Positions 1 to 7,834 of a stretch of 34,914 nt of DNA are shown piece after piece. The DNA is from Dehalococcoidia bacterium (GTDB taxonomy: Bacteria > Chloroflexota > Dehalococcoidia > GIF9 > AB-539-J10). The position numbers and the translations under genes were made by a program. The notes below the pieces were generated by a model, which worked only from the letters and a program-made list of their open reading frames with translations, searched no databases and was not told the DNA's origin. Position 1 is the first letter of the stretch; every line of letters starts with the position of its first letter. The DNA lies in NCBI GenBank assembly GCA_030605665.1, contig JAUWHW010000060.1, forward strand, positions 1 to 34,914. The letters run 5' to 3'.

Positions 1-921
1 GGTGGTCCTAATATTTTTATTAAGAGAGATGATTGCACAGGCTTGGCATTTGGAGGAAACAAAGTTAGAAAACTTGAATTCGTAATGGCAGACGCTGTTG
101 AGAAAAAAGCAGAAGTAGTAATAACGACGGGGGGCATACAGTCTAATTGGGCTAGACAAACAGCTGCTGCAGCAAAGAAACTTGGAATGGAGACAATTCT
201 ATTTCTACAAGGAGAGAAACCTCAAGAATTCCAAGGAAACTTGCTTTTGGATAAAATTCTGGGCTGCGATATAAGATTTGCAGTAGTAAACAAACTTGAC
301 GAAGAAGGGGAGATCAAAGGTAAATTCCCATGGACAGGAAAAATAGCGGAGGAAGTGAAAGAAAAAGGTAAAATTCCATATCTGGCACCGATAGCAACTG
401 CTAACCCTTTGGGAAATATGGGGTATATAACTGCTTTAAGTGAACTAAAAGGCCAATTGGATGAAATGAAAATAAAGGCTGATTATATTATTCTAGCAAC
501 AGGGTCTGGAGGAACTCAAGCAGGCATAGAATTAGGTGTAAGACTACTTGGATTGAAAACAAAAGTTATTGGGATCAGCGCCAGCAGGCATAGAATGGAG
601 AAGTGGGATGAGATATGTGAATTGTGCAATGAAACACTTGATTTCTTCCAGTTAAAAAATCATCGGTTTACTTCAGATGAGATAGAAGTGAATATGGATT
701 ATATTGGAGAGGGATACGCCATTCCAACGAAGGAATGTATAGAAGCTATAAAGCTCGTGGCTCAAAAAGAGGGAATTTTTCTAGGTCCAGTCTATACGGG
801 AAAAGCAATGGCAGGTCTCATCGATTTAGTTAAGAAAGGGAGATTCAAGAGAGATGATAATGTAGTTTTCATTCATACAGGTGGAGATACTGCTCTTTTT
901 GGATACAATTCAGTTTTTTAG
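1..921 (+). CDS. D-cysteine desulfhydrase / ACC deaminase family PLP enzyme (5' partial)
   Basis: The reading frame is open from base 1, so the true start lies left of the window; 306 residues are visible. The protein is a fold-type II PLP enzyme of the D-cysteine desulfhydrase/1-aminocyclopropane-1-carboxylate deaminase family. The segment IKRDD followed by GGNKVRKLE is the characteristic block holding the PLP-binding lysine. TGGIQSNWARQ, SGGTQAG and a C-terminal TGGDTALFGY match cofactor-phosphate and substrate-binding loops of the family. A TTG codon at 43 is an internal codon, because the conserved block begins before it. Family members deaminate or desulfhydrate small D-amino acids to a keto acid and ammonia; the substrate cannot be read from the sequence. 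It is followed by other amino-acid-type enzymes in the same direction, suggesting one catabolic cluster. Confidence 0.85.
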   Translation, partial: GGPNIFIKRDDCTGLAFGGNKVRKLEFVMADAVEKKAEVVITTGGIQSNWARQTAAAAKKLGMETILFLQGEKPQEFQGNLLLDKILGCDIRFAVVNKLDEEGEIKGKFPWTGKIAEEVKEKGKIPYLAPIATANPLGNMGYITALSELKGQLDEMKIKADYIILATGSGGTQAGIELGVRLLGLKTKVIGISASRHRMEKWDEICELCNETLDFFQLKNHRFTSDEIEVNMDYIGEGYAIPTKECIEAIKLVAQKEGIFLGPVYTGKAMAGLIDLVKKGRFKRDDNVVFIHTGGDTALFGYNSVF

Positions 922-1031
922 AAAGGAGCTGAAAATCGCCTATAGTTTGTATTTACAAGGAGTTATATTGAGTTTGCTGATAAAGCTGTAATTGAAAAAG
1001 GAGGAACAAAGGGAGGAGGAGATTCTGAAAA

Positions 1032-1613
1032 ATGCCTAAGCTTAATCCAGATGATTTAATGGAGCTTATTAAGGGTAGGAGAAGTATTCGCAAATGGCTA
1101 GATAAAGCAGTCGAAGAAGAAAAAGTAAGGCAAACCCTAGTAGCAGGTATGTATGCCCCATCTGCTTGCAATTCTCAAAAGGCAAGAGCTTTAGTGGTAC
1201 GGGATAGAGACTTAATTGCTGAAATCTGCCAAAATGTTGTATCTTGGTTCAAGAAGAGCTGGCCAGAAATAATCATTGCTGTCCTCTTTGATTTGGAGAA
1301 ACCTCATCCTTTAGGCTTCGACTTTACTAAGCCCCATCCTTGGTCACGCTTTATCTGGCAAGATACCGCTGCTGCAATGATGAATATGATGCTTATGGCA
1401 GAGACATTAGGATTAAAAACATGTTGGGTGTCAATTAAACCTCCTGAATATGGAAACCAGGAGAAGGAAATTAGGGAATTGTTACAGATTCCTGATAAAT
1501 ATAAATTAACTTGTTTGTTATTCTTAGGTTATAGTGACCAAAAGGTAGACATTAACACCCACAAGCATTATTGGGTTCCAATAAAGCGCAATGAGGAAGA
1601 ATTCATATTATGA
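1032..1613 (+). CDS. nitroreductase family protein (FMN-dependent)
   Basis: This 193-residue protein has the nitroreductase-fold signature RRSIRKW near the N-terminus, followed by APSACNSQKARALVV, the FMN-contacting region of the family. The central DTAAAMMNMMLMAETLGLKTCWVS segment corresponds to the conserved helix and glycine region that closes the flavin site. Family members are homodimeric cytoplasmic FMN enzymes using NAD(P)H on quinones, nitro compounds or other acceptors; the substrate here is unknown. The ATG at 1032 follows a GGAGGAGG purine block about 10 bases upstream. The stop codon overlaps the ATG of a 49-residue ORF (ATGA), implying translational coupling. Confidence 0.85.
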   Translation: MPKLNPDDLMELIKGRRSIRKWLDKAVEEEKVRQTLVAGMYAPSACNSQKARALVVRDRDLIAEICQNVVSWFKKSWPEIIIAVLFDLEKPHPLGFDFTKPHPWSRFIWQDTAAAMMNMMLMAETLGLKTCWVSIKPPEYGNQEKEIRELLQIPDKYKLTCLLFLGYSDQKVDINTHKHYWVPIKRNEEEFIL

Positions 1614-1759
1614 AGTTCACACAACAATTTAGAGGTGGTTTAGTTAAATTTGAAAACCCAAGTGGAAGTAGCACCGAGATAGCTGATGAGGATGCTGAAA
1701 GAATACGGACAGTTCAAGGTGTTGTTGATTCCCTTTATGGTCAGGAGATAGAAGATTAA
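1610..1759 (+). CDS. small hypothetical protein (49 aa), coupled to nitroreductase
   Basis: The ATG at 1610 overlaps the TGA of the upstream nitroreductase gene as ATGA. The frame runs 49 codons to TAA at 1757-1759. The product begins MKFTQQFRGG, has a polar acidic middle (STEIADEDAERIR) and ends YGQEIED. It has no transmembrane segment, no cysteines and no family I recognise. Support is positional: overlapping start, same strand and coding-like composition. It could be chance or a remnant of a larger gene. Confidence 0.45.
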   Translation: MKFTQQFRGGLVKFENPSGSSTEIADEDAERIRTVQGVVDSLYGQEIED

Positions 1760-1865
1760 TCTTCTTTACTCTTGGTTATATCTATATACTGAGGAAAAGC
1801 CTTTGTCCATTGGCTTCTGTAAGGAAGTTTGCCCGACAGTTAATTTTAGTTAAAGGAGGCTGAAA

Positions 1866-2876
1866 ATGGGTATTGTAACTGGATTAAGAAGAGTAGAAGT
1901 GCCTGTAGAGGTCCTTATCCTTAACAAGGCAGAGATTGAGAGAGTTCTTTCTTACAAAGAAGCCCTGGAAATAGAAGAAGAGGTTTACAAAGCGTGTGGC
2001 TTAGGAGAAGTGGTTCAACCGTATAAGTCGTTGATCTTTACAGATCCCCCAGATAACAATAATCGCATTAACACAATGCCAGTTTTTATAAAGAGCATGG
2101 GTGTTGCCGGGGTAAAATGGGTTAGTGATTATGCCAAACAGCAGCCTGGCATACCTGGAATTTGGGGGGCGGTCATAATTTTAACCCGGCCTGAGAATGG
2201 ACAACCTTTTGCCATAATGGATGGTACAGCGATTACCGGTGTTCGTACTGCCTGCCATTCTGCAATTGCGGCGAAGTATTTAGCGAAGAAGAATTCCCGC
2301 ACCTTAGCTATGATCGGTTGCGGAGCTGAAGCGCGTACCCATCTTGCTGCTTATAAAGAGTTATTCCCCCTTGAAGTGGTAAAGGTATATGACATTAAGC
2401 CGGAGGCTGTGACAGCTTATAAGGAAGAGGTAGAAGTTCCATTTGCAGTAAAGGTAATACCCACAACTTCAGCCGAAGAAGCATGCGAGGGTAGTGATAT
2501 TATCTGTATGGTAACCACTGCATGGGAGCCTGTAGTGCTGGAGCCATGGGTCCCAGCAGGTTGTTTTGTGTCTGGCATAGCGGAGTTTAGAGATCTCGAT
2601 CCTGCGCTTAGTAAGAAAGCCGACAAATGGGTTGCTGGAGACCGGAAGGCTGACCATCATCACGGTGAGAACTATCATCCAGGCTTGGTAGACTATAGCA
2701 ATGTTTATGCAGAGGTGGGAGAACTGGCTACAGGAGCAAAGCCGGGGCGTGAAAATGACCAAGAGCGTATCGTTTACACTCATTTTGGGATGGGAGCCCA
2801 TGATATTGGGCTGGCTAATTTTGTCTACAATAAAGCCATGAAACGAGGGCTAGGTACTAAAGTTAGGCTAATTTAA
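1866..2876 (+). CDS. ornithine cyclodeaminase / mu-crystallin family protein
   Basis: This 336-residue protein has the two-part architecture of the OCD/mu-crystallin/alanine dehydrogenase family. An N-terminal dimerisation half is followed by a Rossmann NAD-binding core with LAMIGCGAEARTHL at about residues 146-160, preceded by ITGVRTACHSAIAAKYLA, a well-conserved family block. Members include ornithine cyclodeaminase, alanine dehydrogenase, ketimine reductases and SbnB-type enzymes; which reaction this one performs is not decidable here. The ATG follows a strong AAAGGAGG site. The next gene is a saccharopine-dehydrogenase-like enzyme 54 bases on, which suggests linked chemistry on an imine or amino acid. 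Confidence 0.85.
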   Translation: MGIVTGLRRVEVPVEVLILNKAEIERVLSYKEALEIEEEVYKACGLGEVVQPYKSLIFTDPPDNNNRINTMPVFIKSMGVAGVKWVSDYAKQQPGIPGIWGAVIILTRPENGQPFAIMDGTAITGVRTACHSAIAAKYLAKKNSRTLAMIGCGAEARTHLAAYKELFPLEVVKVYDIKPEAVTAYKEEVEVPFAVKVIPTTSAEEACEGSDIICMVTTAWEPVVLEPWVPAGCFVSGIAEFRDLDPALSKKADKWVAGDRKADHHHGENYHPGLVDYSNVYAEVGELATGAKPGRENDQERIVYTHFGMGAHDIGLANFVYNKAMKRGLGTKVRLI

Positions 2877-2930
2877 ATTCCGGTTAGCTTAGTTACCAAA
2901 AATAAATATAAAAAATGGAAAGGAGTTAGT

Positions 2931-4133
2931 TTGAAGATGAAAAAGGTTTTATCTATAGGGGGAGCGGGTAAGATATGTAGAGAAACCATAGCAGATCTTG
3001 TGGTCACTACCACTGCTAATGAGGTTTCTAAAATTACTGTTGGGGACTTAGATGAAGAAGCAGGAAGTGAAGTAGTTAGTTCCCTGAATGACCCTAGGGT
3101 TGATTTTAAGAGAGTCGATGTTAATAAAACAGATGAGTTGATTAAACTTATGAAACAATATGATTTGGTCATGAGTGGGACTTCGCTTGGACTGAATCCT
3201 ACAGTCATGTCCTGTGCTGCTAAGGCAAAAATTCCTGGCATAAGTTTAACTGGCTTTGGTGGCTGGGACCTTGACCAGGAATTTAAAGATTGTGGCAAGA
3301 TTTTTGTTCCAGGCTTTGGTATGACTCCAGGGACGACAAATATGATGGCAATGTTTGCCTGCAATCAGCTGGATACAGTAGACGCTATTCGTATTAGTCA
3401 CGGAGCGTACAGGCCTGTTGCTTATTCAGCAGCCATAGTGGATACTACGAAACATGAATATGAGCTTGATTGCCCGACGCGGCTTGTTTTTGAAGATGGG
3501 GAGTTTAAGTCGGTTCCTCCATTTGGGAGACCAAGGATGATTGATTTGCCGCAGCCATTTGGCCCAGGTTATGAATATATTATTCCTCATCCAGAAACTC
3601 GTACTTTAGCTAAGTCAGTGAAGGATAAGGGGGTAAGGTTGATTGAGGTAAGAGGGACCTGGCCTGCAAAGACTATGGAGTTAATAAAAGCTTTGTATGA
3701 CTGGGGTCTGTTGCGTAATGATACGGTTAAAGTAAAAGATATTCATGGGAATCCAGTTAAAGTTGGTACATTGGATGTAATTGCAGCTCACTGGCTAAGT
3801 TCTCCTGAAGGAAGACAAACCGATTTGTATGGATATTGTCTACATGTTGATGTCACAGGAACAAAAGGCAAAAAGAAGGTTCGGCATGTTTTAACCTCCA
3901 GTCATCCTGCTTCAGACGGTTCTATTCCGGAGTGGGCAGGTCTCCAAGCTTATACAAGGTCTGTGGGTATCCCCATGTCCATAGGAACTCAACTGATATT
4001 GGCAGGTAAGAGCAAAGGAACTGGCGTCGTTTCTCCGGAACTTGCCTTTGACTCTGAAGAATTCTTTGCTGAATTAGCCAAAAGGGATATTCTAATTCAT
4101 GAGAAAACTGAGGAGGAGTGGACTGTCGCGTAG
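2931..4133 (+). CDS. saccharopine dehydrogenase family protein
   Basis: This 400-residue protein starts with a Rossmann motif (VLSIGGAGKICRETIADL) in which the third glycine of the usual GGxGxxG is a cysteine. The VGDLDEEAG strand-helix after it resembles nucleotide specificity loops of saccharopine-dehydrogenase-like enzymes. The GFGMTPGTTNMMA segment matches the conserved PGxxN substrate-domain region of the family. A TTG start at 2931 lies about 6 bases from AAGGAG; the ATG at 2937 is the alternative but sits about 12 bases away. Family members are NAD(P)-dependent opine-type or saccharopine reductases/dehydrogenases. The exact substrate is unknown; pairing with the OCD-like gene suggests amino-acid metabolism. 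Confidence 0.8.
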   Translation: MKMKKVLSIGGAGKICRETIADLVVTTTANEVSKITVGDLDEEAGSEVVSSLNDPRVDFKRVDVNKTDELIKLMKQYDLVMSGTSLGLNPTVMSCAAKAKIPGISLTGFGGWDLDQEFKDCGKIFVPGFGMTPGTTNMMAMFACNQLDTVDAIRISHGAYRPVAYSAAIVDTTKHEYELDCPTRLVFEDGEFKSVPPFGRPRMIDLPQPFGPGYEYIIPHPETRTLAKSVKDKGVRLIEVRGTWPAKTMELIKALYDWGLLRNDTVKVKDIHGNPVKVGTLDVIAAHWLSSPEGRQTDLYGYCLHVDVTGTKGKKKVRHVLTSSHPASDGSIPEWAGLQAYTRSVGIPMSIGTQLILAGKSKGTGVVSPELAFDSEEFFAELAKRDILIHEKTEEEWTVA

Positions 4134-4192
4134 ATATAACCGGGGTGTATACTAAGAATATTTACTGAGAGGGATTCTCTGAGCCATAAATC

Positions 4193-4912
4193 ATGTTAAG
4201 AACTGGGTTTAATATTCATGGAATCAAAATAGGGATATTATGCTTGGAATCTTACTATTCGAAATTGCCGGGACACATAAAAAATGCTTCAACATTTGAA
4301 TTTCCTGTCAGATACAAAATTGTCAAGAGTGCCACGCCAGAAAGAATAGTGGAATTGGCTGATATGAGTTTATTAGAGCCTTTTATTGAAGCAGCTAAAG
4401 AGCTTGAGAGGGAAGGTATAGAAGCCATTACAACAAGTTGTGGTTTCCTTTGTTTGTTTCAAAAGGAAATAGCAGACGCTGTTAATATCCCCGTTTTTGC
4501 GTCTAGCTTAATTCAGGTTCCGATGCTTAGTAAAATGCTGGGTGAGCACAAGAAGGTTGGTATAATAACAGCTAGTAAATCATCACTAACTTCAAAACAT
4601 TTTAATGCAGTAGGGATTGACCCTTCGTTGATTCGTGTGGTGGGAATGGATGGCAAAGAAGAATTTAATAAAGTCATAATAAAAAGGGAAACAACGGTTT
4701 TAAATGTGGGTAGACTTAGAGATGAGATTTTATCCGTTGCAAAAGAGTTAATGGAAGAGCCTGATGATTTAGGAGCCATAGTGCTTGAATGTACTGATTT
4801 ATCACCATTCATCAATGATATCAGAGATATTACAAGACTTCCTATATTTGATATAGTGACATTAACCAAAATGGTATATGACAGTTTATTCTTGCCTGAA
4901 AACCTCCTCTAA
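4193..4912 (+). CDS. aspartate/glutamate racemase family protein
   Basis: This 239-residue protein resembles the Asp/Glu/hydantoin racemase superfamily. The two catalytic cysteines expected of cofactor-independent racemases fit ITTSCGFL at about residue 84 and VLECTDLSPF at about residue 203. The MLGEHKKVGIITASKSSLTS block is the usual second-domain start. Family members epimerise amino acids, hydantoins or maleate by a two-cysteine mechanism. There is no strong ribosome-binding site before the ATG, so the start is less certain. It lies between the saccharopine-dehydrogenase-like and TIM-barrel genes on the same strand. Confidence 0.75.
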   Translation: MLRTGFNIHGIKIGILCLESYYSKLPGHIKNASTFEFPVRYKIVKSATPERIVELADMSLLEPFIEAAKELEREGIEAITTSCGFLCLFQKEIADAVNIPVFASSLIQVPMLSKMLGEHKKVGIITASKSSLTSKHFNAVGIDPSLIRVVGMDGKEEFNKVIIKRETTVLNVGRLRDEILSVAKELMEEPDDLGAIVLECTDLSPFINDIRDITRLPIFDIVTLTKMVYDSLFLPENLL

Positions 4913-5025
4913 CATTGTTATTCTGAAATCAGGGAGATGACCCCCTTCTATACTTCTCAAGAGCAAAGGGTAGAGCAGGTTATGGGATGTAGATGGATAG
5001 GATAATAATCAAATAGGAGTGATTG

Positions 5026-5835
5026 ATGAAATTCTGTATCTGTAATGACCCATTTCAAGGCTGGAAACTGGAAGATATATTCAAGTATGCAGCAGAAACG
5101 GGTTATCAAGCTGTGGAAATAGGACCTTCTACAATTTGTGACTCGGTAACGGAGGTATCCCAGAAAGATAGGGAGAGGATGCGTAGCTCCGCCGAGAAGG
5201 TAGGAGTAGAGATAGCTGGCTTGCATGGGCTGTTCCGCTCCCCGAGCTTGCATCTGAATAGCCCTGACGCAGGGACCCGTCTAAGAACAAAGCAATATCT
5301 TCGTGAGCTGGTCAAGTTTTGCAGCGATATCGGAGGCAGTGACTTGGTCATTGGCTCGGGCAAAAACCGAAATGTGGTTGAGGGCGTAAATTATGAACAT
5401 GCTTGGAGATTTGCCAGGGATGCCTTCAGTGAGTGCTCCAAACTGGCTCAGCAGTACAGAACAAATCTATGTATAGAGGCCCTATGCTATGAAACAACCA
5501 ATTTCATAAACACCCCCGAGGAGGCAGTGAAGATGGTAAAAGAGGTGAGCCAACCAAATTTCCGTTGGACATTGGATGTGTATGGAATGAATTGCCAGGG
5601 GGTAGATATAGTTCAAGCCATTAGAAAGTTCGGTGGCTATTTAGGTCATGTGCATGTCAACGATGACAACAAAAGCTGGCCAGGCTCTGGTGGCATAGAC
5701 TTCAAACCCATAGCTAAGGCTCTTAAAGATATAGATTACAGGGGTTACATATCTGTTGAGGTGTTTAACTTTGAGCCCGACCCTGAAACTATCGCTCAGG
5801 AAGGCATCAAATACATAAAATCGGTGTTTGGGTAA
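5026..5835 (+). CDS. sugar phosphate isomerase/epimerase family TIM barrel
   Basis: This 269-residue protein belongs to the xylose-isomerase-like TIM barrel (AP endonuclease family 2) superfamily. Visible signatures are YQAVEIGP near the N-terminus, LCIEAL in mid-protein, RWTLDVYGMN, GHVHVNDDN and YISVEVFN near the end. The Glu, Asp and His residues in these strands are the usual metal ligands. I chose the ATG at 5026 because AGGAG at 5015-5019 is well spaced to it, whereas the TTG at 5023 is too close. Members isomerise or epimerise sugars, inosose or hydroxypyruvate; the substrate is unknown. Repeat copy A follows directly. Confidence 0.8.
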   Translation: MKFCICNDPFQGWKLEDIFKYAAETGYQAVEIGPSTICDSVTEVSQKDRERMRSSAEKVGVEIAGLHGLFRSPSLHLNSPDAGTRLRTKQYLRELVKFCSDIGGSDLVIGSGKNRNVVEGVNYEHAWRFARDAFSECSKLAQQYRTNLCIEALCYETTNFINTPEEAVKMVKEVSQPNFRWTLDVYGMNCQGVDIVQAIRKFGGYLGHVHVNDDNKSWPGSGGIDFKPIAKALKDIDYRGYISVEVFNFEPDPETIAQEGIKYIKSVFG

Positions 5836-5870
5836 GTGAACTATAGCGTAGATATGCAACCTTTGATTAT

Positions 5871-5982
5871 GCCTTAGCGAGAGTAGTTTTTCCTTTCACT
5901 GCTCTTTTGGGGATTGCATCGAGGTTTTTTACTAGCAGCGCACACTGGGTTTTGCAGCCTTGCTGATCCCACAAGGCAAGGC
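5871..5982 (+). repeat. structured intergenic repeat, copy A
   Basis: This is one of three copies (with 7300-7415 and 12221-12345), all in the same orientation just after a plus-strand gene. Shared blocks include TTTCA before the second stem arm, TTGGGGA, CAGCAGCGCACAC, TTTTGC and CAAGGC. A hairpin GAGAGTAG (5879-5886) pairs with CTGCTCTT (5899-5906) using two G-U pairs, which are stable only in plus-strand RNA. The outer stem is reduced to GCCTT/AAGGC in this copy. Confidence 0.8.
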
Positions 5983-5985
5983 AGT

Positions 5986-5991
5986 TATAAT
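5986..5991 (+). promoter_or_regulatory. candidate -10 box for the MFS gene
   Basis: TATAAT matches the bacterial -10 consensus exactly and lies at the 3' flank of repeat copy A. Transcription would start near 5998, about 5 bases before the ATG at 6003. No convincing -35 box is seen at 16-18 bases, so this is tentative. Confidence 0.4.
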
Positions 5992-6002
5992 AAATTTGTA
6001 CC

Positions 6003-7253
6003 ATGCGTTTCAATTTGAATTGGAAGCCACCTAGACTGTTCTACGGATGGTGGATTGTTGGGGCGTGTTTCTTTATTGCGTTATGTATGGGTGGAGCTAT
6101 CCATTACGGATTTACTGCCTTCTTCGAACCACTGGCGACTGAGTTTGGTTGGAGCTACACACAGATTTCATTTGCGGCTTCACTACGCGGCCTGGAGACG
6201 GGCCTTCTTACCCCTTTCATGGGAATGTTTGCTGACCGCTGGAGTCCGAGAAGAGTGATATTCACCGGGGTAGCTATTACCAGTCTGGGGTTGATACTCC
6301 TGAGCCGCACCACCTCTCTTCTTACGTTCTACGGAGCCTTCATTCTAGTAGCTATAGGCACGAGTGCTTGCGCTAGCACGGTATTGATGACAGCGGTGGC
6401 CAATTGGTTCAGGAGAAAAGTAGCCATAGCCAATGGCATTGTGAGTTGTGGCTATGGATTTGCTGGCCTGCTAGTCTTAGTACTAGTTAAACTTATTGAT
6501 ATGTATGAATGGCGAACGGCAATGATGCTCATTGCCATGAGCATGTTGACCATAGGTCTACCGTTGTCGCTCTTGGTTCGACATAAGCCCGAACAGTATG
6601 GTTATTTGCCTGATGGCGAAGTAAGTAGCACTTTAACACCCAGCAGGGCTCTAAACTCGGTACAACCTGTCGATGTAGACCTCAAGCCCAAGCAAGCTCT
6701 AAAGACCAAGGCCTTTTGGCATATAGCACTGGTACTGGCATGTCAGCATATGATAGTAAATGCTGTGGTTACTCATGTAATGCCTTACCTCAGTACCGTT
6801 AGCATAGCTAGGATTAAGTCCAAATTGGTGGCTAGTGCTATTCCACTGATGAGTATTGTTGGCCGCCTCGGCCTTGGCTGGCTTGGGGATAGATTTGATA
6901 AAAGGCGATTAATGACAAGTGCTTTTGCCATGATGGTTTTTGGATTACTTTGTTTTGGGTGTACTTTTGCTATAGATACCTGGCTGCTTGTACCTTTCCT
7001 TATCCTATTTGGAATCGGTTACGGTGGTATCAGTGCATTGAGGCCGTCTCTAGTAAGGGAGTTTTTTGGTAGAAGCAATTTTGGAACTATCTTTGGCCTC
7101 ATAATGGGCATAATGATGCTAGGAGGTATTATAGGTCCGCCCTTAGCTGGGTATGTATTCGATACTTGGGGTAGTTACAAAGCTATATGGTTTGCGTTTG
7201 CTGGCCTTGCTGCTGTTGCAGGTCTACTTATAGCAACAACTTCTCCCATGTAG
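6003..7253 (+). CDS. MFS transporter
   Basis: This 416-residue protein has about 12 predicted hydrophobic segments and is an inner-membrane major facilitator superfamily carrier. The loop after the second segment, GMFADRWSPRRVIFTG, is the conserved MFS motif A; its second-half copy is GWLGDRFDKRRLM. The N-terminal RLFYGWWIVGACF and the arrangement resemble the oxalate/formate-antiporter and monocarboxylate-transporter branches, suggesting a small organic acid, but the substrate is not determined. The ATG has no Shine-Dalgarno sequence; a TATAAT lies 11 bases upstream, consistent with a leaderless or nearly leaderless mRNA. Repeat copies A and B flank the gene. Confidence 0.88.
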   Translation: MRFNLNWKPPRLFYGWWIVGACFFIALCMGGAIHYGFTAFFEPLATEFGWSYTQISFAASLRGLETGLLTPFMGMFADRWSPRRVIFTGVAITSLGLILLSRTTSLLTFYGAFILVAIGTSACASTVLMTAVANWFRRKVAIANGIVSCGYGFAGLLVLVLVKLIDMYEWRTAMMLIAMSMLTIGLPLSLLVRHKPEQYGYLPDGEVSSTLTPSRALNSVQPVDVDLKPKQALKTKAFWHIALVLACQHMIVNAVVTHVMPYLSTVSIARIKSKLVASAIPLMSIVGRLGLGWLGDRFDKRRLMTSAFAMMVFGLLCFGCTFAIDTWLLVPFLILFGIGYGGISALRPSLVREFFGRSNFGTIFGLIMGIMMLGGIIGPPLAGYVFDTWGSYKAIWFAFAGLAAVAGLLIATTSPM

Positions 7254-7299
7254 CGCGCGCTTTGTAGGGAAGATAAACATTGTAAAAAGAATAAGTAGC

Positions 7300-7415
7300 G
7301 CCTTGCCTTGGCGAGGGTGGCTTTTCTTTTCACTACCCTCTTGGGGACTACCTCCTAACCACTTTACCAGCAGCACATACTGGGTTTTGCAGCCTTGCTG
7401 ATCCCACAAGGCAAG
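7300..7415 (+). repeat. structured intergenic repeat, copy B
   Basis: This second copy lies 46 bases after the MFS gene. The outer stem is CTTGCCTTG (7302-7310) with CAAGGCAAG (7407-7415), 9 perfect pairs. The inner hairpin is GAGGGTGG (7313-7320) with CTACCCTC (7333-7340), 7 standard pairs plus one G-U. Shared internal blocks with copies A and C include TTGGGGA, TTTACCAGCAGC and TTTTGCAGCCTT. Confidence 0.85.
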
Positions 7416-7447
7416 TTTATAGGATAATAATTAAGTGAGAACTGAAA

Positions 7448-7476
7448 TTGCTACAGTTAAATGTCTCTGGTATACT
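7448..7476 (+). promoter_or_regulatory. candidate promoter of a small RNA
   Basis: TTGCTA (7448-7453) and TATACT (7471-7476) are separated by exactly 17 bases. The predicted start is near 7483. No protein-coding frame follows; a terminator-like hairpin ends about 90 bases later. Confidence 0.5.
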
Positions 7477-7482
7477 GGAATT

Positions 7483-7572
7483 AAGTTATCTCCTTTCTTT
7501 TATCTTTTTAATCTGTGCTAGAGTGCACAGGCAAAATAGGTTCGCTTTCAGCTAGAGCGGGCCTATTTTTTA
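7483..7572 (+). ncRNA. candidate small RNA with anti-Shine-Dalgarno segment
   Basis: Between the promoter-like site at 7448-7476 and a T-run terminator lies about 90 bases without an ORF. It contains CTCCTTTCTTT (7490-7500), complementary to AAAGAAAGGAG-type ribosome-binding sites. A hairpin CTGTGC/GCACAG (7513-7518 with 7525-7530) follows, then the terminator hairpin. The 3' hairpin resembles one in the leader of the ABC binding-protein gene (8481-8517), which is also preceded by a CU-rich anti-SD stretch. The layout (promoter, single-stranded CU seed, hairpins, terminator) is typical of regulatory RNAs. No known RNA family was recognised. Confidence 0.4.
7533..7572 (+). terminator. Rho-independent terminator
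   Basis: The hairpin pairs AATAGG with CCTATT, continuing into CGCT/AGCG across an internal bulge, and is followed by six T residues. It would end the candidate small RNA. Confidence 0.7.
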
Positions 7573-7834
7573 AATGTCAATGATAGGGAGACAGCAACTT
7601 CATTATAGCAAAATGTACTCGTGCATGTGACCAGTGACACTTGACCTCCTTCCTTGGGATTGCTTCGGCACTGATGTGCCTCGCAATGACACAAAGAACT
7701 GTTAAGGTTTGTTTCAACCATAAAATGGAAGATAGCCCTTTCACTTTGAGATGTCCTCCATCTATCTGACTATCTGAACTAGATCAAAAAAGAAAAGTGC
7801 CTACCTTACTAGCCGCTTTGGCTTAAAATGTCTT
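7573..7834. other. intergenic stretch without a gene
   Basis: No coding frame of convincing quality is seen on either strand. The only recognisable content is the short inverted repeat at 7656-7691. The end nearest comEA has a weak AGCC/GGCT hairpin that could stop minus-strand transcription, but it is too short to call. Confidence 0.5.
7656..7691. repeat. short REP-like inverted repeat
   Basis: ATTGC..GGCAC and GTGCC..GCAAT form an interrupted inverted repeat (7659-7687) with the outer sequence CGCAATGACA. This resembles the dispersed GATTGCTTCG...CTCGCAATGAC elements common between genes in many bacterial genomes. That resemblance is from memory, not from a search. Confidence 0.5.

Noticed and set aside
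953..1171. Antisense ORFs over real genes (here and throughout)
   Set aside because: They are mirror frames of well-supported genes and have low-complexity or unrecognisable products.
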